A DNA stretch of 64,000 nt from Paenibacillus nanensis (GTDB lineage: Bacteria > Bacillota > Bacilli > Paenibacillales > Paenibacillaceae): assembly GCF_003583765.1 (NCBI RefSeq), contig NZ_QXQA01000013.1:1-64000 (forward strand), written 5' to 3'. The notes below the pieces were generated by a model. The model did no database searches and was not told the DNA's origin. It saw nothing but the letters and a program-made list of their open reading frames with translations. The translations under genes were made by a program, and so were the position numbers. Shown piece after piece: positions 17,416-25,716 of the stretch. Position 1 is the first letter of the stretch, and each line of letters opens with the position of its first letter.

Positions 17416-17858
17416 ATTCTCCCTCCGTTCCTAGGTTTAGCTTGTCCATATCGAGGAAATAAATTCGCCTATTGCCATAATGCGAATGATGTGATATAGT
17501 TATGAGATTGTAGTATTTAACCCCTATAAAGATCCCCAGTTAGATTCAATTTTCCCTCTAATCTTGATTTCTTGACTGACAATTCCGGGCACATGTTTTA
17601 CATTTCGTCATTCTGATTCACACTGGCGCGGTCATTGGAGCCGCAAGGACGAAAGAGAGGTAGGGCTTTCGTTGTTTTAGGATAGAAGTTTTCACAGCTT
17701 GGCATACATGTAGTTTGCGTTTTGAGCGGGGATGTTACGTTCTGCTGTTTCTGCAGACCGGTTAAATACAATAAATAAGGGCTGTCAGATTGGTTTGCGT
17801 CAAACGCATTGCCAATCCGGCAGCCCTGTCCAATTTCTATAGGTTAAACCCCTCGTTC
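17416..17858. other. 443-bp non-coding region; candidate structured transcript
   Basis: No ORF with a ribosome binding site was found. A sigma-A-like promoter faces plus (TTGCCA 17472-17477, 17-bp spacer, TATAGT 17495-17500). Downstream are short stem-loops, including ACGAAAG (17649-17655) with CTTTCGT (17666-17672) and TCTGC/GCAGA near 17745. The region ends at the strong hairpin 17778-17827. I matched no known RNA family by eye (RNase P, tmRNA, 6S, SRP and common riboswitches considered). Confidence 0.35.
17772..17827 (-). terminator. Long hairpin terminator after copZ
   Basis: Nested arms AGGGCTG/CAGCCCT (17778-17784, 17821-17827), GATTGG/CCAATC and TGCGT/ACGCA. On the minus strand it is followed by TTATTTATTGTATTT. 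On the plus strand the tail is not T-rich, but the hairpin could still end a plus transcript. Confidence 0.8.
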
Positions 17859-18062
17859 TTAGTTTACGACATCATAGCCTTGATCCTCGATCGCAGCCTT
17901 CAACGCCTCCAAAGTCACCTTCGATTCATCATATTCGATTTCCACTTTCTTGCTAGCCAAATCTACTTTCCCGCGCGCTCCCGCTTGATCAAGCGCCTTC
18001 TCGACTGCGCTTACGCAATGTCCGCAGCTCATGCCTTCCACTTTCAATACGGTTTGTTTCAT
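17859..18062 (-). CDS. copZ: Copper chaperone CopZ
   Basis: 67 residues, the normal HMA-domain length, ATG after AAAAGGAGAATGGATA. The Cu(I) site is GMSCGHC (Cys13 and Cys16), and the fold ends with the usual EDQGYDV. It carries Cu(I) to a CopA-type ATPase or to CsoR. It follows csoR by 15 bp, so the pair is one CsoR-controlled operon. The copA gene expected next to it is not in the window. Confidence 0.95.
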   Translation of the reverse strand: MKQTVLKVEGMSCGHCVSAVEKALDQAGARGKVDLASKKVEIEYDESKVTLEALKAAIEDQGYDVVN

Positions 18063-18077
18063 TATCCATTCTCCTTT

Positions 18078-18419
18078 TCACTTCATTAATTTATTGACGG
18101 TAACCATCAGCTCTTCAATAACCTCATTCTCCCCTGCCTGAATACGCTCAATGACACAGGATTTCAAATGGCCCTCGAGCAAGAGCTTAGCGACGCTCCC
18201 TAATGCGGACTGAGCCGCGGCGATCTGATTCAGCACATCGTCGCAATAGGTATCTTTCTCAATCATGCCTTTAATTCCGCGAATTTGTCCTTCAATCCGA
18301 TTAAGCCGGGAGGTAAGACCCTGCTTCATTTTGTCGGAATGATGGCTTTTCCTCTCCTCGCCTGGCGTATGGCAGCAAGCATCGTCCACTGCGGCAGCTG
18401 TTTGATTCATTTCATCCAT
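18078..18419 (-). CDS. csoR: Copper-sensing repressor CsoR
   Basis: 113 residues from the ATG at 18419, seven bases after GGAGGT. An in-frame ATG at 18458 lies inside the predicted -10 hexamer and would not be transcribed. The helical core starts at SRLNRIEGQIRGIKGMI. The Cu(I) ligands are all present: Cys59 (TYCDDV), His84 and Cys88 (EGHLKSC). An N-terminal CC-H and HH stretch before the core is not typical and might add metal binding. It represses itself and copZ when copper is low. Confidence 0.93.
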   Translation of the reverse strand: MDEMNQTAAAVDDACCHTPGEERKSHHSDKMKQGLTSRLNRIEGQIRGIKGMIEKDTYCDDVLNQIAAAQSALGSVAKLLLEGHLKSCVIERIQAGENEVIEELMVTVNKLMK

Positions 18420-18424
18420 CCCAC

Positions 18425-18441
18425 ATACCTCCATAGGGTAT
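18425..18441. promoter_or_regulatory. CsoR operator 2 (around the start of transcription)
   Basis: ATACCTCCATAGGGTAT has the same half-sites and spacing as operator 1, 40 bp away centre to centre. It contains the GGAGGT ribosome binding site of csoR on the opposite strand. Confidence 0.65.
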
Positions 18442-18456
18442 TTTTCGCTTATATGC

Positions 18457-18486
18457 ATCTTACCATACCCCCTTAGGGTATGTAAA
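18457..18486 (-). promoter_or_regulatory. csoR-copZ promoter
   Basis: Minus strand: TTTACA (18486-18481), 18-bp spacer, TAAGAT (18462-18457). The spacer is almost filled by the first CsoR operator. The predicted start is near 18450. Confidence 0.7.
18465..18481. promoter_or_regulatory. CsoR operator 1 (between -35 and -10)
   Basis: ATACCCCCTTAGGGTAT: a dyad of ATACCC and GGGTAT with a GC-rich centre, as in known CsoR sites (TACC...GGTA). Confidence 0.8.
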
Positions 18487-18650
18487 GTGTTAGTCTTACA
18501 ACAGTTCTATATAGAAATGGTACTATGACAACCGAATGGATTATGCTACGATCCAAATGATGGAGCAGCGATTTGATACTCTCTTTACAGTTTAGAGCTA
18601 TAGTGGAACGTAAAGCTAAAGTACATACCATTAGAGAGGAAGTGGCCGTT

Positions 18651-19397
18651 TTGATTCAAACCATTAATTTTGCCCATCGAGGTGCAAGCGCTTATTGCCC
18701 GGAAAATACGATGGCTTCGTTTCGTAAAGCGCTTGAACTTGGCGCGGACGGCATAGAGACAGATGTGCAGCGCACAAAGGATGGCCGGCTCGTGCTGATT
18801 CACGACGAATCGCTGAAGCGGACAACCGGCGATGACCGCTTGGTAAAGGATGTCACGTATGCGGAGCTTGCGGCTTTGGACGCGGGAAGCTGGTTCGATA
18901 CGGCCTTCGCGGATGAGAGAACTCCCGCCCTTGAGGAACTGCTCGCGCTCGTCAAAGATAAAGGAACTATCATTAACCTTGAGCTGAAGAACGGCGTCGT
19001 GTTTTATCCCGGCATCGAGGAGCAGCTGATTGAAGCCGTACGCGCCTTTGACTTAAGCGAACAGGTCATTATCTCCAGCTTTAATCATTATTCGCTTGCG
19101 CTCTGCAAACAACTGGCGCCTGAGATCAAAACCGGCATTTTATATATGGAAGGGTTATACCGGCCATGGGATTATGCCGCTACACTCTATGCTGACGCGC
19201 TTCATGCATACAAATATGCGGTTCTCCCGGAATGGGTTGCGGAAGCCGCCGCTCACGGTATCGCCTACCATCCGTTTACGGTTAATGATGAAGCCGAGAT
19301 GGTTCGCCTCCTCGATTACGGCGTTTCAGGAATTATTACGGATTACCCGGATCGGCTGAACGCACTGCTCGCGAAGAGAGGAGCTACAGCTGAATGA
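18651..19397 (+). CDS. Glycerophosphodiester phosphodiesterase (UgpQ-like)
   Basis: 248 residues from a TTG at 18651, ten bases after AGAGAGGA; upstream codons are in frame but extend past the family start. Motifs in order: NFAHRGASAYCPENTMASF (substrate and metal site), DGIETDVQRTKDGRLVLIHDESL (metal ligands and catalytic His), NLELKNG, and a C-terminal TVNDEAEMVRLLDYGVSGIITDYPD. It cleaves glycerophosphodiesters to glycerol 3-phosphate plus alcohol. No signal peptide, so cytoplasmic. Overlaps the MFS gene by ATGA, suggesting a joint uptake and cleavage route. Confidence 0.9.
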   Translation: MIQTINFAHRGASAYCPENTMASFRKALELGADGIETDVQRTKDGRLVLIHDESLKRTTGDDRLVKDVTYAELAALDAGSWFDTAFADERTPALEELLALVKDKGTIINLELKNGVVFYPGIEEQLIEAVRAFDLSEQVIISSFNHYSLALCKQLAPEIKTGILYMEGLYRPWDYAATLYADALHAYKYAVLPEWVAEAAAHGIAYHPFTVNDEAEMVRLLDYGVSGIITDYPDRLNALLAKRGATAE

Positions 19398-20599
19398 AAA
19401 AAACTTGGCTATTAGGCTTAGGTTTTTTCAGCATAAGCATTACGTGGGCTTTATATAACGCTTTTGTTCCGTTTTTTCTGGAGAAATATATTACCACCAT
19501 AAGCCTGGTCGGCTTCATGATGACCCTCGATAATTATTTTGCGATCTTCCTGCAGCCGTTAATCGGAAGGAAGAGCGACCGCACCAACACGCGGTTTGGC
19601 AAGCGGATGCCGTTTTTGATGATCGGCATGCCCCTTGCCGCCGTGTTCGGCGCGCTCATTCCTTGGCACAACGGACTTCTCCTGCTTGTCCTGTTCATGG
19701 TGCTCATGAATTTATCCATGAGCTTGTACCGTTCGCCGACTGTAGCGCTCATGCCGGATATAACTCCGTCTCACAAGCGGACGCAAGCGAATGGCATTAT
19801 TAACTTTATGGGCGGTATCGGTTCGATCATCGCTTTCGGAGCCGGCTCTTTCTTGTATGACCAGCATCGTTCGCTGCCTTTCTTTACATCATCCGTTCTG
19901 ACATTGCTTTGTCTAGCTGCGCTGATCTTTGTTATCCGGGAGAAACGCGATGCCGTGGCATACGTGCCCGCCGAATCGCAATCCTTCTCCAGCTATAAGC
20001 GGGAATGGAATATGCCGACTCTCTTTCTGCTTGGCGCTATCTTTTTCTGGTTTTTCTCGTATCAAGGCGTTGAAGCTCTCTTCACCTTATACGGCAAAAA
20101 CCACCTTGGGCTGGAGGAATCGCAAGCTTCCTTCTCGCTGGCTTTCTTCTCGCTGGCGTTCGTTATTGCGGCGATCCCGAGCGGCCTTCTGGGCAGACGG
20201 TTTGGGAAAAAGCCGGTTATCATGATTGGCATTATCGGACTGATTATTATCTTCGCATCCGTCACCTTTGTAGAATCGCTGCTCGCTCTACGGGTCATCC
20301 TGCTGATCGGCGGCGTCTTCTGGGCGCTGATCAACATTAACTCATATCCTTTTATTGTAGCGCTCGGCAAAGAAAGCAGCATCGGAACACGAACGGGGAT
20401 TTACTACATCGCCTCGTCCCTAGCCGCAGTCTTGTCGCCGCCGCTTATGGGCGGACTGATCGATCTGTTCGACTACTCGGTCTTATTCCCCGTCGCGTCC
20501 GGCGGCATGATCCTGGCCCTGCTCTGCCTAATGGGTGTGAAGGATAACGGATTATCAAAGTCTGCTCATACGGATGCTTCAACAAACGTCGTTTCATAG
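19394..20599 (+). CDS. MFS transporter
   Basis: 401 residues, twelve predicted membrane helices. Conserved loop 2-3 GRKSDRTNTRFGKRMPF resembles sugar or glycoside-cation symporter relatives (SLC45/GPH-like) rather than drug pumps; a second copy of the loop is seen as LLGRRFGKKPV. Start ATG overlaps the phosphodiesterase stop, so the two are translationally coupled. Substrate may be a glycerophosphodiester or its alcohol; that is inference from context only. Confidence 0.8.
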   Translation: MKKTWLLGLGFFSISITWALYNAFVPFFLEKYITTISLVGFMMTLDNYFAIFLQPLIGRKSDRTNTRFGKRMPFLMIGMPLAAVFGALIPWHNGLLLLVLFMVLMNLSMSLYRSPTVALMPDITPSHKRTQANGIINFMGGIGSIIAFGAGSFLYDQHRSLPFFTSSVLTLLCLAALIFVIREKRDAVAYVPAESQSFSSYKREWNMPTLFLLGAIFFWFFSYQGVEALFTLYGKNHLGLEESQASFSLAFFSLAFVIAAIPSGLLGRRFGKKPVIMIGIIGLIIIFASVTFVESLLALRVILLIGGVFWALININSYPFIVALGKESSIGTRTGIYYIASSLAAVLSPPLMGGLIDLFDYSVLFPVASGGMILALLCLMGVKDNGLSKSAHTDASTNVVS

Positions 20600-20604
20600 C
20601 GCAT

Positions 20605-20654
20605 CAAAAAAGGGTTGTCCCTAAGCCGTAACCACGGCCGGTGACAACCCTTTT
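20605..20654. terminator. Bidirectional terminator
   Basis: Arms GGGTTGTC (20612-20619) and GACAACCC (20643-20650) with an A-run before and TTTT after, between convergent genes ending at 20599 and 20657. Confidence 0.85.
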
Positions 20655-20656
20655 CC

Positions 20657-21526
20657 TTAGTGAATGCTGCTTTTGCTGAAATTGCCGCCCATCACATCGG
20701 ACACATGCTCGACGGCGATAAACGCTTTTTCATCGACAGCATGCACGATACTTTTTAATTTAGCCAGCTCGAGACGGGATACGACGCAGTAAATGACCTG
20801 CGTTTCGTCTCCGGAGTACCCTCCGCGCGCTTGAAGCAGCGTCGTGCTGCGCCCCAGCCGGTCCATAATCGATTGGGAGATTTCCTCGTATTCCTTCGAT
20901 ATAATCGTGACCGATTTGGATTCTTCTAAACCTTCTACAACGATATCGATGACTTTAATCGCGATATAATACGTAACCATCGAATACATGGCAGACGACC
21001 ATTCAAACACAAATCCCGCAATAAGGAAGATGACGACATTAAACAGCATAATAATTTGGCCGACTGCCATACGCAGCTTTTTCGAGATGAGAATGGATAC
21101 GATTTCGATGCCGTCCAGCGCTCCACCGTACCGGATTACGAGACCGACACCGGCTCCGAGGATCATCCCCCCGAACAGAACCGCCAGCAGCTTATCGTCC
21201 GGGAAGGCATCCACATGATGCAGGAGAGCCGTCGTGATCGACATAATGGTAATGCCGTATAACGTGGAAATCGCAAAGGTTTTGCCAAGCTGCTTGTAGC
21301 CGAGTATGAGAAACGGAACGTTAACGATAAATAAGTACACGGAAAGCGGCAAAGGCGTAAGCGCGGATAACATAATGGATACCCCGGCAATGCCGCCGTC
21401 AATCACATCAAACGGAACAAGGAACAGCTCTAGGGCTACGCCCATCAGGACGGACCCAATCGTTATAAATACAGCTCGAATTACTATTTCGGTGAATGTC
21501 AGTTTCTTATGTTCTTTATGCGCCAA
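20657..21526 (-). CDS. YitT-family membrane protein
   Basis: 289 residues, TTG start after AGGGGGAAACGATA. Five or six helices in residues 15-190 (DUF161 region with GGIAGVSIML and GGALDGIEIVSILISKK), then the cytoplasmic DUF2179 domain with GGYSGDETQVIYCVVSRLELAKLKSIVHAVD. The family is widespread in Bacilli, often several copies per genome, with no settled function. Confidence 0.9.
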   Translation of the reverse strand: MAHKEHKKLTFTEIVIRAVFITIGSVLMGVALELFLVPFDVIDGGIAGVSIMLSALTPLPLSVYLFIVNVPFLILGYKQLGKTFAISTLYGITIMSITTALLHHVDAFPDDKLLAVLFGGMILGAGVGLVIRYGGALDGIEIVSILISKKLRMAVGQIIMLFNVVIFLIAGFVFEWSSAMYSMVTYYIAIKVIDIVVEGLEESKSVTIISKEYEEISQSIMDRLGRSTTLLQARGGYSGDETQVIYCVVSRLELAKLKSIVHAVDEKAFIAVEHVSDVMGGNFSKSSIH

Positions 21527-21551
21527 TATCGTTTCCCCCTATAATGATGAA

Positions 21552-21830
21552 TTAATCGATATAACCAGCCAATCCTTTCTCCGTCAAATAGTCCATCTCC
21601 AGCTCCAAAATTTCTTCCACCTGCGGCTCATGAAGCCCGATATCCCGCTTGCTCAGTATATAGTCCACCAAGTCGTCGATGTCGATATCGACTTCCCCGT
21701 TCTCGTCTGCTTTGGCTTTCCCGATATATTCTTGCTCGTACCGCAGCACGCGTTCAATCGCTTTCTGATCCAGCTTTGCGCGGCCGGCGATATATGCGGT
21801 CAATTCCTTCTCATTCAACTGCTCGCTCAT
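21552..21830 (-). CDS. Conserved acidic hypothetical protein
   Basis: 92 residues from the ATG at 21830 (GGAG nine bases upstream). The open frame continues upstream with atypical composition, so the longer version is rejected. Mostly helical and acidic (DENGEVDIDIDDLVDYILS; EPQVEEILELEMDYLTEKG); no membrane segment or known motif. It is 25 bp upstream of yitT in the same direction, so probably the same operon. Family not recognised. Confidence 0.65.
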   Translation of the reverse strand: MSEQLNEKELTAYIAGRAKLDQKAIERVLRYEQEYIGKAKADENGEVDIDIDDLVDYILSKRDIGLHEPQVEEILELEMDYLTEKGLAGYID

Positions 21831-21919
21831 CTGTCGCATCTCCATTCCTATCTGTTTACTATTCTTATTATACACAAAATGTATAGCGACACGCACGGCT
21901 TGAAATCTGCGCACGCAAA

Positions 21920-21935
21920 GTGACAGAATCGTCAC
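21920..21935. promoter_or_regulatory. Possible BceR-type operator upstream of bceA1
   Basis: Inverted repeat GTGAC-N6-GTCAC. Read as TGACA-GAAT-CGTCA it fits the left half of the TNACA-N4-TGTAA motif of BceR-like regulators but not the right half fully. A -10-like TATAGT lies at 21979-21984 with a poor -35, as expected for an activated promoter. Confidence 0.45.
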
Positions 21936-22008
21936 CTGCCGAACCGCTAACTCGATGGATAGAAGCCGGCAATCGATATATAGTAAGGAAAAGAAAGGAG
22001 AGAACAAG

Positions 22009-22755
22009 ATGAATGCGATGATACGCGCAAGCCAAGTTACCAAAACCTATGGCAAAACACAGGTGCTCAAAAGCATCGATCTCACAATAAACGCCGGGGA
22101 ATTCACCGCTATCATGGGTCCGTCAGGCTCCGGCAAATCGACGCTCATGAACGTGCTTTCCACCATCGACCGACTATCCGGCGGAGAGGTATGGCTGGAT
22201 GGGCAATCCTTACTGGATCTGGACAAAAAAGCGCTTCGGAAATTCCGCCAGGACCGTATGGGCTTTATTTTCCAGGATTACAATTTGCTTGATACGTTAA
22301 CGGTGAAGGAAAATATTTTGCTCCCGCTGTCGCTTCGAGGGATGAAGACGCAGGAGATGGAGGATCGCTTGAAGCCTCTCGTCCAATCCTTGCACATTGA
22401 GAAGATACTGGATCAATACCCGAGCGAAATATCCGGAGGGCAGAAGCAAAGAACGGCATCCGCCAGAGCGCTCATTACGAAGCCTGCCGTCGTCTTTGCG
22501 GATGAGCCGACCGGCGCGCTCGACTCCCGCTCCGCAACGGAGCTGCTGGAGGAGCTGTCTCAGCTGAACAAAGCTTTTGGAGCGACTATATTGATGGTCA
22601 CGCATGATCCTTACGCCGCTAGCTACTGTCGGCGCGTCATCTTCTTGAGAGATGGCAGCATCGTCAATGAGCTGTATGCGGGCGAACAATCGAGGAAAAT
22701 GTTTTTCGACCGGATCCTGGAGACGCAAAGCCTGCTTGGGGGGGCTTACCGATGA
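22009..22755 (+). CDS. bceA: Bce-type ABC transporter ATPase, copy 1
   Basis: 248 residues from the ATG at 22009, after AAAGGAGAGAACAAG; an upstream in-frame start lacks a ribosome binding site. Walker A GPSGSGKST at 37-45, Q-loop FQDYNLLDTL, signature ISGGQKQR, Walker B VVFADEPTGALD. The FQDYNLL form is typical of peptide-antibiotic BceA/VraD ATPases. Coupled to the permease by ATGA. Probably senses and removes a cell-wall-active peptide together with BceB and BceS. Confidence 0.9.
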   Translation: MNAMIRASQVTKTYGKTQVLKSIDLTINAGEFTAIMGPSGSGKSTLMNVLSTIDRLSGGEVWLDGQSLLDLDKKALRKFRQDRMGFIFQDYNLLDTLTVKENILLPLSLRGMKTQEMEDRLKPLVQSLHIEKILDQYPSEISGGQKQRTASARALITKPAVVFADEPTGALDSRSATELLEELSQLNKAFGATILMVTHDPYAASYCRRVIFLRDGSIVNELYAGEQSRKMFFDRILETQSLLGGAYR

Positions 22756-24728
22756 GCTTGATGGAGCTGACGCTCAGAAACGTTAGGCGGAACTTTCGCA
22801 TTTATACCATTTATTTGCTTGCGATGATCGCCGGCGTTGTCATTCACTTTACGTTTTCGTCGCTAATGTTCAAGGAAGATATATTGTCCGCAATGCGCAA
22901 CAGCGCGAACTTCCAGACCGGCGTCATGATCGCGTCGGCCGCTATCTTTCTATTTATTATATTTTTTATCCTGTACGCCAATTCGTTCTTTATGAAGCAG
23001 CGAAAAAAAGAAATCGGCCTCTACCTGCTGCTTGGCATGAGCGAGAGTCAAGTGACCCGTATGCTGTTCTATGAAACCATTGCGCTAGGCGCCGTATCGC
23101 TGGTCAGCGGCATCCTGCTTGGCGGCCTGCTGTCCAAATGGTTCGGCATGCTGCTCATGAAGCTGATGGAGTATGACCAGACCGTATCGTTATCCTTCCC
23201 GATCGAAGCGATCGGAACTACGGTTGCGGTTGTTCTCGCGATCGCGGTCATCATCAGCGTCCAAAACCTGGTGATGTCGCGCCGCGTGCAGCTCGTCGAG
23301 CTCTTCCGCGCCAAAGCCGCAATGGAGAAGCCGCCCCGCATCTCGGCTTGGCTTGCGCTGCTTGCCGTCCTGCTTCTCGGCGAAGCATACGGCTTGATCA
23401 TTGCCGGCAGAGGCTCGTATATGTGGGTGAATCACGCGCAGCTTAGTCTTGCGCTCGTTGCCGCTGGCATCATCGCCGGCACTTGGCTGTTTTTCCGCCA
23501 ATTTACCGGCTGGATGCTGCTTCGTCTGCAGAAGAGAGCGCGTTATTTCGAAGGCAACCAGATGCTGTGGACGTCAGCCCTGCGGTTCCGCACGCGCAGC
23601 AGCGCCATGAATTTGAGCTTTATTACGTTATTCAGCGCGGCGCTTATTCTGCTCACTTCATTTGTCGCGATCAATTACAGCGTACAGTTTACCGCGACGG
23701 CTGCTAATTTGCCGAATGACATTGCGTTTGAATCGTTAGGGAGCGGCAAAGATAAGGAGCTCGACCAATTGATCCGGTCGTCCACCGAGCATCCCGTTAC
23801 CGATTACCGGGCGTTGGAGGCCATAAGGGTCACACCGGGAACCGGGATGGAGAGCGCGTTCGAAAACGCGGAATATTTCGAAACGGAGCCTTTGCTGGTT
23901 CCGCAAAGCGTATACCAGGCATTTATCGAATTTCGAGGAGATGAAGAGCGGGTTCAGCTAAGCGGAAACGAAGCGGTCGCGCTGTCGCAAGGACGCGATA
24001 TGAGCGTCAGTTATAGCAGAGACGATGCTCCTGCCTTTCCCATTCAAAGCGGCAGCAACGCCATCGAATTGTCGATAGTTGCGCTGAAGGATTACGCGCT
24101 GCTCGGCTGGGCTAGCGATCCTCTCACGTCCATGTCCAAGAAACCAGCCGTGCTTGTCGTAACGGATGAAGTCTATAACAGCCTTCGTCAGGGCGGCGCC
24201 GAGGTCCGTACCTATCATATTTATGAAATCGAAGATGCAGGCAACGCGGAGCAGCTGTCTGCGCAGGTTCATGCCGTGGTGAAGGAAGCGAATCCGAACG
24301 CGTATTACTCCTCCTTCTCCGATGTGTATTCCAAACAAATCGAAGGCTCATCGCTGATGCTGTTCTCCGCGGCATTCCTTGCGGTTATCGCGTTATTCAC
24401 GCTTGCGAGCGTCATCTATTTCAATCAGCTTCGCGAAGCGACGGAGGAGCAGCGGCAGTACAGCATATTGCGAAAGATCGGCGTCCAGCACCGTCACATT
24501 GTGAGCACGATTCGGAAGCAGCTGCTGTTCGTTTTTGCTCCGCCGCTTGTTCTTGGTCTTCTGCACAGCTGGCTAATTATCGATTCCTACATCCTCGAAT
24601 CCGTCCAGGGCTACGAGCATATAACCGGCATCATCGCAGGAACGATGCTTGCTTATTTCCTCATTTACTTTCTGCTTTATTCGTCCGCCGTCAACGTATA
24701 CAGCCGGATCGTCAACCGGAAGCCTTAG
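22752..24728 (+). CDS. bceB: Bce-type ABC transporter permease, copy 1
   Basis: 658 residues with ten predicted helices. FtsX-like core segments flank a large extracytoplasmic domain of about 200 residues between helices VII and VIII (roughly 310-530), the hallmark of BceB-type sensors. KQRKKEIGLYLLLGMSESQVTRMLFYE is the conserved cytoplasmic loop. Its 3' end overlaps the convergent bceS gene by 17 bp. Confidence 0.92.
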   Translation: MSLMELTLRNVRRNFRIYTIYLLAMIAGVVIHFTFSSLMFKEDILSAMRNSANFQTGVMIASAAIFLFIIFFILYANSFFMKQRKKEIGLYLLLGMSESQVTRMLFYETIALGAVSLVSGILLGGLLSKWFGMLLMKLMEYDQTVSLSFPIEAIGTTVAVVLAIAVIISVQNLVMSRRVQLVELFRAKAAMEKPPRISAWLALLAVLLLGEAYGLIIAGRGSYMWVNHAQLSLALVAAGIIAGTWLFFRQFTGWMLLRLQKRARYFEGNQMLWTSALRFRTRSSAMNLSFITLFSAALILLTSFVAINYSVQFTATAANLPNDIAFESLGSGKDKELDQLIRSSTEHPVTDYRALEAIRVTPGTGMESAFENAEYFETEPLLVPQSVYQAFIEFRGDEERVQLSGNEAVALSQGRDMSVSYSRDDAPAFPIQSGSNAIELSIVALKDYALLGWASDPLTSMSKKPAVLVVTDEVYNSLRQGGAEVRTYHIYEIEDAGNAEQLSAQVHAVVKEANPNAYYSSFSDVYSKQIEGSSLMLFSAAFLAVIALFTLASVIYFNQLREATEEQRQYSILRKIGVQHRHIVSTIRKQLLFVFAPPLVLGLLHSWLIIDSYILESVQGYEHITGIIAGTMLAYFLIYFLLYSSAVNVYSRIVNRKP

Positions 24729-25716
24729 CGCTTCCGGTTAACGCGTCCAAATAGGGATCATGATTGATCGGGAAATGGATCGTCATCTCCGTAAAGCTGC
24801 CGGGAGAGGATCGGCACGTCAAATAATGCCCCAGCTTCCGGGAAAGCTCCTGCGCAAGAAACAGGCCCATCCCCGTCGATTTCACCTTTGTCCGCCCGTT
24901 CGTTCCGGTAAAGCCCCGATTGAAAATGCGAGGCAAATCGGCGGCTTCGATGCCGACGCCGTTATCCCGCACCGTAAGCAGCTTCTCTTTCCCCGTTACG
25001 CTTGCCGTTATCGTAATCTCGCCTTCTTCTTCCGTATACTTGAGGCTGTTAGACAGCAGCTGGCTCACAATAAATTCAAGCCACTTCGAATCGGTATGCA
25101 CCTCAACGCCGCCAAGCGTCATGGACATTTTTATTTTTTTGGAAATAAACGCCTTTGCATATTGCTTCACAACTTTCCTGACAATAGGCTCCAGCTCGCG
25201 CGTGCCGATCGCATAATCCTGATGGAAGCTGTCCAGCTTGGCGTAATAAAGCGCCATATCGACATAATGCTCGATGCGGCTCAGCTCCTCCTCGACGCTT
25301 GCCGGATCCAGCTTCGTCTGCTGCAGCAGCCGCAGCACCGCAATCGGCGTCTTAATCTCATGAAACCATGACACGATAAAGTCATACGTGTCCCGCTGCT
25401 TAGCCTGCGCTTCATTCATCGCCCGAATATGCGCGGTCTCTTTCCTCTGCAGCTCCTTCCGGTAGCCTTCCGACTCCAGCGACATCGGTTCCGTATCCTC
25501 ATCCCCCATACGAGAGAGGGAGCGTTCCGTCCGGTAATAGCGATAAATAAAAAAAAGAGCCGACATCCCGATCCAGAGCGCCGCTCCATACCAAAACGTG
25601 TCCCAATGCCATTTCGACCGGGGATCGGCATAAAATATACCGATTGCAAGCGCATAGCTGGCCGCGCACAAATACAAATAAGACCGTTCATAAGCAAGAA
25701 ACCGCAAAAATCTCAT
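24712..25716 (-). CDS. bceS: Bce-type intramembrane-sensing histidine kinase
   Basis: 334 residues. Two helices (about 13-29 and 41-60) with a short outside loop, so it cannot bind ligand itself; kinases of this group read the state of BceAB. H-box FHEIKTPI with His119, N-box LLSNSLKYTEEEG, G1 DNGVGIE, G2 TGMGLFLAQEL. Coupled to bceR by ATGA. Convergent with bceB. Confidence 0.93.
   Translation of the reverse strand: MRFLRFLAYERSYLYLCAASYALAIGIFYADPRSKWHWDTFWYGAALWIGMSALFFIYRYYRTERSLSRMGDEDTEPMSLESEGYRKELQRKETAHIRAMNEAQAKQRDTYDFIVSWFHEIKTPIAVLRLLQQTKLDPASVEEELSRIEHYVDMALYYAKLDSFHQDYAIGTRELEPIVRKVVKQYAKAFISKKIKMSMTLGGVEVHTDSKWLEFIVSQLLSNSLKYTEEEGEITITASVTGKEKLLTVRDNGVGIEAADLPRIFNRGFTGTNGRTKVKSTGMGLFLAQELSRKLGHYLTCRSSPGSFTEMTIHFPINHDPYLDALTGSAKASG
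24714..24739. terminator. Hairpin spanning the convergent stop codons of bceB and bceS
   Basis: Perfect 10-bp arms AACCGGAAGC and GCTTCCGGTT with a 6-base loop. It includes the bceB stop and overlaps the end of bceS. No T-run on either side. Confidence 0.5.

Noticed and set aside
17507..17770. Known ncRNA families (RNase P, tmRNA, 6S, SRP, c-di-GMP or ykkC riboswitch) for the copZ-side gap
   Set aside because: None of the conserved core sequences of these RNAs could be found by eye.
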